Positions 55,714 to 64,000 of a DNA stretch of 64,000 nucleotides are shown here, in pieces. How positions within the stretch are numbered: the first letter of the stretch is position 1; each line of letters opens with the position of its first letter. Origin of the DNA: Anisus vortex (lineage: Eukaryota > Mollusca > Gastropoda > Planorbidae). Under the pieces are notes generated by a model. It saw nothing but the letters and a program-made list of their open reading frames with translations. It did not search any database and was not told the DNA's origin. The position numbers and the translations under genes are program-made. The stretch covers positions 19,216,409-19,280,408 of the forward strand of contig OX421497.1 in NCBI GenBank assembly GCA_949126835.1, written 5' to 3'.

Positions 55714-57045
55714 AGGAAATGTTTCACATCAGCAACTTGTAACCAGAGAAACAAACCCAAGGACAAGGAAGTGAAACATGTTCTATTCCTGGCTGTACAC
55801 CAAGGCTGACAAGGAATATACAGAATTACCTTCCTGTTTCTGTTTCTTGTCTCTCCCCTACAGTGCATAGTGTGTCATCTTTTGATCCATTTACTGCAAG
55901 ACTATAGATGAGATTGGCTGTTTAAGTTATTCTTTACACATCACTCAAACTCAGATTTATACCATAAGAAATTATGGACTCTTTCAATAGAAATTCTTTT
56001 TACATCATCAATCTTGGGCGTAGCAAATTTTGACTATAGTCCATTCTTTGTGGATAGCTTTGTTCATTGATTTCATGTACTCTTTCATTGGTTATTGATT
56101 GGTTTGTTTTATTAACTTTAACCTTTTTAAAAAAAAGTTACAATTGAACATTTTCCCTTTTTTTTTTTTATTTTAAGTTTCTACATTCCAAATGTAACCA
56201 TTTCCCTGAACATTCTATTTGAAATATTCCTATTGGATGAAATCCCAATTTTAATGTTTTTACGTAAAATTAAAGGCTGTCGTTTTTTTATTAGCTGGTG
56301 GAGCACGCTGACTTATTGGAAGGGTTTTGTGGGGATAGCTTGAATTCTGTGATTGACATAGAAATGGGAAGTACAAAATATTTATTTTAGAACTGTTTGT
56401 TTTAACTTTACATTTCCATTGACTACACAAGTATATATATACATTGTCATTTTATACTCAATTATCCAGTCTGCTATGAATATATTGAGTTCATGTTTCA
56501 GGGTTTTATCATTGTTTGTGTATTGGCTGAGTTGTGGTTTTTATTTATGATTTATTTATTTGTGCATACATTCATTCAGACTACAGTGAGAGTCTTGTAG
56601 AGTTGTATGTATCTACCAATGATTAGGTTACACAGACTTGTATCATCTTTATACATTCCTCCATCTATACAAGCCTGACACTAAATATTGGATGCAGTTT
56701 GTTGCCAAAGTATACAAGGCTGATGGATGGAAATCTAGTTTTGACTGAGGTACACAATTATGAACTTGAACTTTCTAACCCTTTTGTTACAATATTTCTT
56801 GGTGTTATCTCCAATAATATACTTAAAAACAATATTAAACTCCATTCATTGTTAGTCCTTCATACATGTGTGGCCCAGTCTGTAACATATTTCAATCAGA
56901 AAATTAACTCCTTGTCTCCGGAAATTCGTTCCTATTTTGACAGAATGATCCTTTTTTATATTTTATCATTACTATTGCTATCTTCAAACCATAATAATTT
57001 GTTTGGTTTAAAATAAGACAATATATTTGGTATTGAAATAAAGGA
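55714..57045 (+). other. STXBP5: proximal tomosyn 3' UTR (candidate)
   Basis: Sequence directly after the stop. The earliest hexamers are attaaa near 56268 and aataaa at about 57036. The 105-codon frame at 56699-57016 lies in this region and has no coding support. The true poly(A) site cannot be fixed from sequence. Confidence 0.5.
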
Positions 57046-60000
57046 AAATGAAAGCTCCTTACTGTGAATATAAGTTCCTGCTTAACTTATATTATAAATA
57101 ATAATTTATAGAACAAAAAATAAATAAAAATTTACTTAACAAAGTCTTACATAACACTCTTTTCAAGGCTCACAAAAAAAAAAAATCAGTTCCAAAATGA
57201 ACTCATTATGTTGTATTTTTACAATATATCCATTTTTTATTATTGCAAACAAATCTTATCTTTTAAAAAAAAAAAAAAAAAAAAATCTGATCTTATCATT
57301 TATTAAAACAACCCATCAAGTACTTGTGTACCCACTTTTAAGAAAATCCCTACAAATGCAGTTATCTCAATGAAAACACATTGTTAACACCAGAATCTGG
57401 TTGTTATACAAAGGGAATTCATTCTAGATTTGTAACTCATTTTTTAAAATCAATGTCATTGACTCGTCAAAATGGCCATTTTGACATTTATGATGTGATC
57501 ACTAATCTGGTATCTTTTCCATTCATTCAAATTGTCTAGCTAGTTGTTTTTTGTTAAATAGCTGTCCATATTGATGAAATGAAAAATAAACCAAATATAG
57601 ATATTAGAGATTTTAAATAAAAATGAAATAATTCTTTGGGTTTCTTAAGGTAAAATGTATCTCAGTGAAAGGAAGTGTCTGCTATTGAATAGAAATAATT
57701 ACAATAATATATATAATATAAATAGAATAAAAACTCATTAATTCACAAGAACTCTTCTTATTCATGTTGTCTACATTTAATTAACAAGGATAGAAATAAT
57801 AAGTGCTTTGTAAAGAATAATGAGAAAATACTTTGAGTTATCAAACTGCATCTTCCACATTGCATTCTTTTATTTCAGTTGAGTTGTATCAGTTTAAGTG
57901 TGCAACTTGTGCATTGTCTAAAGTAAATTAAAACTCTCCCAATAGTTTTACAACCACTGGCTCATATAATAACTTGCTTCATTTATACTTACTCCTGAAA
58001 ACCTTTCTTTATTGTTCAGTTCAAAAAGTTTAGTTTGGATTATTTACTTAAGTCTAGCATTGGAGGCATATGATCTTGTAGGCATATGAGGCTCACATCT
58101 TGTAAGCATATGAGGCTCAGGTCTTTTAGGCAAAGAGGCTCAGATCTTGTAGGCAAATGAGGCTCAGATCTTGTAGGCATATGAGGCTCACATTTTGTAG
58201 GCATATGAGGCTCAGATCTTCTGTGTACAAGAATTCTGTGTTTAAATTTGGGGGTATTTAAATAATAAATGTTCTGTTTTTTACATATAAAACAGTATAT
58301 TGGATTGTTTCATTACCTTAGAATTAGAATGTTATTGAGCAAGGAATGTCATTATATTTCTGACTGTGTAATGCACTGCTCATTGATCAAGATATTAGAG
58401 ATAATCTTGAAATGAGTATAATTTAAATATCTGATAACTTGTACTGAAATAAACCGAATCCAAATACTGTAACAAAGGGGTCATGACTGTTTAAAAAGCA
58501 AATCTCACTGTCCTTGTATGCTACTATGAAAGTCCCAATTCTTATTATCTTGCTAAGTTGCTACACTGGCTACCAAAGTAAACCCACTGCTGGTAGACTT
58601 AGTATGTGTATTCTATACCATCCAATACTGCTACTTTCTTCTACTTTATCCTTGGTGTAGGCTAAGTACTTTGTATTTATTTTGTTGGATTTTTTTGTTT
58701 GTAAAGATATGTTCAATTTGAACCATGCTTTGTTTTCAAAGTTGTGTATTTCAACTAAAACTATTTTATGTGAATGTTTATTTATAACAACAAAATGCTA
58801 AGTGTGATAAAACATTGGTTATATTGGAAATTGAAATATAATTTTTTTTTTGTCTTTAATTAAGCTGATGTGATATATTTTTTACAGTGTTTGTCACTTA
58901 CTGTCTTTCTCTGTTTGTAGATTTTCCTTGTGACCAACTCATTGTATGAACATTTATTGTAGGTGCTTTACAAATGTAGCATGGAGTTTCATTTATTTTA
59001 GTCATCAGCAATTTATTTATATATCTTTGTTATTACGTGTGTACTAGTCAAAATATTTTTTCTGTATATTTCTTTTCATATCTTATGTTTTAAACAAAAC
59101 TCAGCATTTTTAAACAATGAAGCTGTTGGTTTTTTCAATCAATACTGACTAATTTATGTGTGTCCCCGATCCTATTCAACGTAGTATTTTATGATCTAGC
59201 ATGAATAAATGCTAGAAACTACTAAGCAAATAGTTGTGATGTGTAAAGCTAAACTTAATGTTTGTATTCTATAAATGTAGAAGACATTGGGTTTCTCATT
59301 CTGGGAGGGAGCATATTTCAAAATAACTAAAATGACACAATGTATTTCTTTGAATGTCCTACGCAATTACCAAAATGTTTTCATTTCTTTGTGCAATGCA
59401 CTGAATAGATCAGTAATAAGATAATTATTTGATTGCATCTACACATATATATGTATACAGAAGTTTCCTCAGTCATTTCTTCATTTATAGGATTCTAATA
59501 GAGTCAAAGTAAAGCCCTATCTATGTTTGCACATAGCTAACAGTATGTCTTAAATAACAGTCATAATAATGTGGTGTTGTTATTTACTTAGAGTAAACCA
59601 AATAGATGTAGAAATGTGTGAGATTGTTGACACTTGACTCCAAAAGTCAAAGTGAATGTTTAAGTGAGATGTACTGAACATTTCTTTACCTCTAGAGCTT
59701 AATGTAGCTACATCAAGTCCTCTATACTACACTGTTAGCAGGATAAAACAATGCCAGCTTAGAAACACATATGCATATTGTAGACTTTAGTATAGGAAAT
59801 ACACATGTGACTTATTAGACTAGTATGTTTAAGAAAATGAGAAAATTGATACAAAAAATGTATTCTTTTTTTTTGACATTTCTGTGCAATAATGAGTTCA
59901 TTTTCTGTTGAATTTAAGAAAGATTATTTTTTGTTTTAATTTCTTATGTCTGTAAAAGCAACCTGCAGTAAATCAATGAGTCTACAGATGGTTGTGCTAA

Positions 60001-60215
60001 ATCTAATAGTGATAGATGTAATAAAGGATGGATATCTTTTAGAAATATTTTTTTTCATTTTCCCTGTCAATGTTTTCATTCAATGAATAAGCTTTTTATC
60101 CTTCTATTAAAATGTTTTCATTCAATGAAAAATCTGTTTATTGTTTTCATGAATGATCCCAGGAAGAAGCTAATATTGAATTAGAATGTAGGTCGCCTTA
60201 TTTAGCTGAAACAGT
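57046..60215. other. downstream stretch: long 3' UTR or intergenic
   Basis: AT-rich, with a 22-base A run near 57265 and a degenerate 24-bp tandem repeat at 58065-58220. No gene recognised on either strand. Confidence 0.45.
58065..58220 (+). repeat. degenerate 24-bp repeat, about 6 copies
   Basis: Unit aggcatatgaggctcagatc followed by ttgt, with variants (cacatc, caaatg). Confidence 0.85.
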
Positions 60216-60221
60216 TCTTTG

Positions 60222-60596
60222 TGATGGTATTGAAACAATGGTAGCATGTAAAGGAAGATGTCTTCATGTGAAGGTATTGAAACAATGGTAGCATGTAAAG
60301 GAAGATGTCTTCATGTGAAGGTATTGAAACAATGGTAGCATGTAAAGGAAGATGTCTTCATATGAAGGTATTGAAACAATGGTAGCATGTAAAGGAAGAT
60401 GTCTTCATGTGAAGGTATTGAAACAATGGTAGCATGTAAAGGAAGATGTCTTCATGTGAAGGTATTGAAACAATGGTAGCATGTAAAGGAAGATGTCTTC
60501 ATGTGAAGGTATTGAAACAATGGTAGCATGTAAAGGAAGATGTCTTCATGTGAAGGTATTGAAACAATGGTAGCATGTAAAGGAAGATGTCTTCAT
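60222..60596 (+). repeat. 47-bp minisatellite, 8 copies
   Basis: Unit gtattgaaacaatggtagca, tgtaaaggaagatgtcttca, tgtgaag, exact 47-bp period (for example 60241, 60288, 60335). Located 4.5 kb after the tomosyn stop. Confidence 0.97.
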
Positions 60597-60599
60597 GGA

Positions 60600-63370
60600 A
60601 ATTCTAAATAAAATACAATAGCTCTAAGTACTAGATTGTCTTATCAGACTTTATCAACTACATTTGTTTATTTGATCAATTACAAAGTTGACTTTGTCAA
60701 ATACATAATTCTGTTTTCTAAATAAGCATAATTTTAATTAATGCTTACAATAATTGTTGTCTGATTTCTATATGCAGAGTTGTTTATTTTGTGTTGTTGT
60801 TTTTTTTTTTTTGCATTTTCTATTTAGGGTAAAACAATTAAGATGACATGTTTTGTTTACATTTCAGCAATTGTGTGTTTTTATCCCATTCTATGAAAGA
60901 AACCATTTTATGTACTGTGTACCTAAACTAAATATTTGTCTGTACTTAAACTATATGAAAGAAAATATTTTTTTTATTGCCAGTCTGCATAGCAGCTTCT
61001 TAGTATTGTCAAACAGTACTCTGAAGTGAAGTATATAATAACTGTGATGGAAATAATGTCCAGTAGATCTGTCAAGAAACCCACAGTGTTGTCAGGCTTT
61101 ATTTTAAACCACTGCACAAAAAGTAGAATTTTTGTTAGCTAATAGTTTTGTACTGGCTGCTAATTAGTCTGTATAGAAATGCTTTATGATAACTACAAGA
61201 GAAATTCTTTTTTTTTAAATATTTTAGTAATTAACTAATTTTATTAACATTCTTAAAGAAAAAACTAATAGGCCTATTTAGAAAATGCAGCATTGTTTTA
61301 ATACTAAATGTTCATTTTAACCTCTGTAAAAAATTGTAGTTTTTTTATAACACAAACAAATATAGTTGAAATTAAGTCAGTCAATGTCTTCGGTGATTCT
61401 AGAATGTTTACATTTGAATTACCATAGTGAGACAAATATAAATACCATATGTTAAGACTGGCCATAATAATCTTATGTATTTTCTGTTTCTTTTGACTCT
61501 ATGTAACAAACCTTTATAGAGAATGTGAGAAGAAAGAGTTTGTTTAAAACATAAGTACAGTGGAGATTTCTTGGTACAGTACTTCTCTGTCTACATTATG
61601 TATAGTAAATAAGTTGAAGCTTGAATTATTGAATACTCTTGTTCATCTGTATGTATGTCTACCATGATCAGTTCCCATAGATATTGAAGATTCTAATGAA
61701 CTATGTTTGTAGAAACTAGACTTTTACTCTTTAAGCACAACTTATCTATATGCTGTTGTACCTTCCACTTGCTACATTTTGTCTGCAGTCAATGAGGATG
61801 TTGAAAAAAAGTATTCCAACTATATTTTGTGGTGATTGTATATTAAAGAATAAACCTATGTCTATTTCATCAAGCAAATTTAGATGTACACATATACATG
61901 TTTTTATACCAGTTTTTATGTTCGATTTCTTTCATGCTTGCCAGTGTATTTAGTATGTGGGGGTTTCACTAAGCATGATGGAAACAAATAACTGGTATAC
62001 TATTTTTATACTTGACTTCAACTTGCTTTGTGACTTCTCTATTGGGTCAATTATAATTTGTATGTGTCCCGTTAGCAAGAGACTAAATCTTTTTTCTTCT
62101 ACAGTTAATGAAACCTGTAAACATTTGTAGAAAAAAAAAACACAATTAATAAAGAAACTACAAACACTAAAATTGAACTTTTCATGTTGATTTATTCTTG
62201 AACAAAAGTTTGTTCATAGGAATCATTCAATTAGATGTGTTACGTAGAAGGTCACTCCAATGTCCTTTTTCCCCACCTTATTTTATCATGTGACCTTTAT
62301 TCTCTTTGGTTGGGGCCAGTGACCTTTTATGGTATACCTGTGTTCACTTGCTTGTTAGTTGTTCTGTGTGTACATGTTTGTTTTGCATGTTAACTCTGGT
62401 GTTGACTTCTCCAATGTTAAATAAGATACAGCTAGAACCGCTAATACAGAAAGCAACCATATCCCTGGACACGCGAGTAACAGATGTTAATTTTCTAATT
62501 TAGGATGATTAATGTTAAGTAATAAATTCAGTAGTAAATATATAATGTTATAAAATACTGCAAAGATAAAAGAAGCTAAGCTTGTAGACTTGAGAATGCC
62601 TGGCTATACCTTTTTCATATTACTGTACAGACTTCACATTCGGTTTAGTGAGCTACTTATTTTATTTTTTTAAATTGTAGTATCATTATTATAAATGTAT
62701 TATTTATTTACAACCCAGATGCTTCTATCTGTCCTCTAACTATGCAGGAAATAAATCCAGTTTTTTGTGTCCCAAATTAAAAAGTAGATTAACATGCTAA
62801 CATGAAATTCCAACAAAAATTGTTTTGATAGCACATAGAATAGATCCAGTTATAAAAAAAAGTCATACTGGAGGACAAACTCGCTTTTGCTACCCAGTGT
62901 AGCCAAGTCACCATATAATTTCAGTGTAAACAGTTGACTGGTCTCCTCAACTCTATGCTCCTGCAAGGCAGGGCAGTCTAGAAGCATATCAGACCAAATG
63001 ACTGAATAAGCTTCAACATATGTATGAACTTAAACTATAAAGTATCTAATTTTTCATTATCTCTTGCTCACATACACACATATACAAACTAACAGTACAG
63101 AGTTTAAAAAAAAATTATTATCCAGCACAATTCTTATAAACTCAAATAATAATTAATTGTCATTCTTTTTTTTCTCCATTCTTTTGACAAGTATAAAGCT
63201 CTCTTAATAATATCAATTTAGACTCACCATACATTTCTCATTTTCTATCTTATTCTTTTTTTGTGTTATTTTGAGGTTATTGAAAAGTCTTAATGATTAT
63301 GCATGCATTGTGAACCTAAAAGGTCAATGTATTCCAATACTTCTGGTCCTATTTGATCATTTACTATAAA
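60600..63370. other. downstream stretch, no gene seen
   Basis: AT-rich with aataaa at 60607 and 62149. ORFs at 61750 and 62306 show no coding character. Confidence 0.45.
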
Positions 63371-63373
63371 AAC

Positions 63374-63499
63374 ATGCCTGTGTGCTGCGTTCCTGCTGCA
63401 AGTCAGAAAAGATGTAGAAGAATAAATTATATTTCATTTCCAAAAGATGTTACGGAAACGATTGTGAATGTCAGAGTTGAAGAATCACTTATTTTGTAT
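63374..63499 (+). pseudogene. THAP-like first-exon fragment
   Basis: ATG at 63374 opens 42 codons ending at a donor-like gtaaga: MPVCCVPAASQK, then INYISFPKD. The MP..C start and the FPKD box resemble the N-terminus of THAP zinc-finger domains. The second zinc Cys is absent at the expected spacing (Ser instead), and no continuation was found before 64000. It could be a degenerate domain or chance. Confidence 0.3.
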
Positions 63500-64000
63500 G
63501 TAAGATTTTTTCAATTAATTTAAAAAGTGTTGCTGGATGTTCATGGTGCATTGATCCCTGGCCTATTGGCATATAGTTTAGTTTTAGAGTAAGCTAGTTG
63601 TAAACTAACAAATTTTTATTTAACTTAAGGCAACTGACACTTTGACTATAAAATATCACATACTCAATTTTGATGTTAAAAAACGGATTCCTCATTGCTT
63701 GATCTAATCTTGTATGTAACGTTTGTATATTCTAAAACACCAGAACTGGATGTTGAGGTTGAAATAGATTGTCAAACTCTAGCAACAGCTATACTTAAAA
63801 CAAGCTGAAAACATTATTTAAAGTGTGTAAACCAGAATTTCATGTATACATTGAACCCAATAGGTCAGGCCTTATTAAGACTAGTCAATACAAACTATTT
63901 TAATAATATAATATGGTCTGACTAAAACATATAACTTCTTTCATACTTTTCTGTCATTTTGATGGGCGTTTCTTTTCTCCATCACTTTGAGGTATACATA
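63500..64000. other. window end, nothing recognised
   Basis: AT-rich sequence without coding similarity. Confidence 0.45.

Noticed and set aside
56699..57016. 105-codon ORF after the tomosyn stop
   Set aside because: It lies in the likely 3' UTR, shows no family similarity and is AT-biased.

Overview
This is a eukaryotic, AT-rich, intron-dense window carrying essentially one protein-coding gene on the + strand: an ortholog of tomosyn (syntaxin-binding protein 5, STXBP5), assembled here from 30 coding exons between 3834 and 55713. All splice phases agree, and the joined frame is 4,650 nt with its stop (1,549 aa). The repeats (tRNA-derived SINEs, LINE reverse-transcriptase remnants, hAT-like and mariner-like MITEs, many minisatellites, a high frequency of the word taggccta) fit a lophotrochozoan, most likely a gastropod mollusc. 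That taxon is an inference from style, not from a database match.

Layout. 1-3760: upstream repeats (antisense SINE, 72-bp and 39-bp tandem repeats, a hAT-like MITE, a pentanucleotide microsatellite). 3765-3983: 5' leader with two short upstream ORFs, then coding exon 1. 3984-11077: intron 1 with SINEs, including an inverted pair. 11078-11175: exon 2. 11176-21571: intron 2, very rich in minisatellites (68, 49, 22/27, about 59 and 45 bp units) plus a LINE tail and a hAT-like MITE. 21572-24555: exons 3-7 with a mariner-like MITE and a SINE. 24556-32907: intron 7, almost entirely a 7.9-kb satellite whose unit contains the 3' splice site of exon 8. 32908-39296: exons 8-19, with a 2.3-kb TIR element in intron 12. 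40932-42318: a very large exon 20 encoding a Ser-rich linker. 43640-43974: candidate alternative cassettes. 46370-55713: exons 21-30, ending in the C-terminal R-SNARE. 55714-64000: 3' UTR and downstream DNA with no confident second gene; a weak THAP-like first exon lies near the end.

The protein has the tomosyn plan: two WD40 beta-propellers (Lgl family), a variable linker inserted in the second half, and a C-terminal VAMP-like R-SNARE motif with the zero-layer Arg at residue 1519. Family knowledge says such proteins compete with synaptobrevin for syntaxin/SNAP-25 and restrain vesicle fusion.

The most unusual observation is splice-site duplication. Intron 7 holds 110 tandem copies of the exon-8 acceptor region (76-bp and 47-bp units), of which only the last leads into open coding sequence; the others meet a stop within a few codons. 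Two smaller tandem duplications also span splice junctions in this gene: a 60-bp duplication of the exon-14 donor inside a 150-nt stop-free intron, and a 47-bp duplication of the exon-24 acceptor. Tomosyn here appears to have repeatedly duplicated its splice junctions, once to satellite scale.
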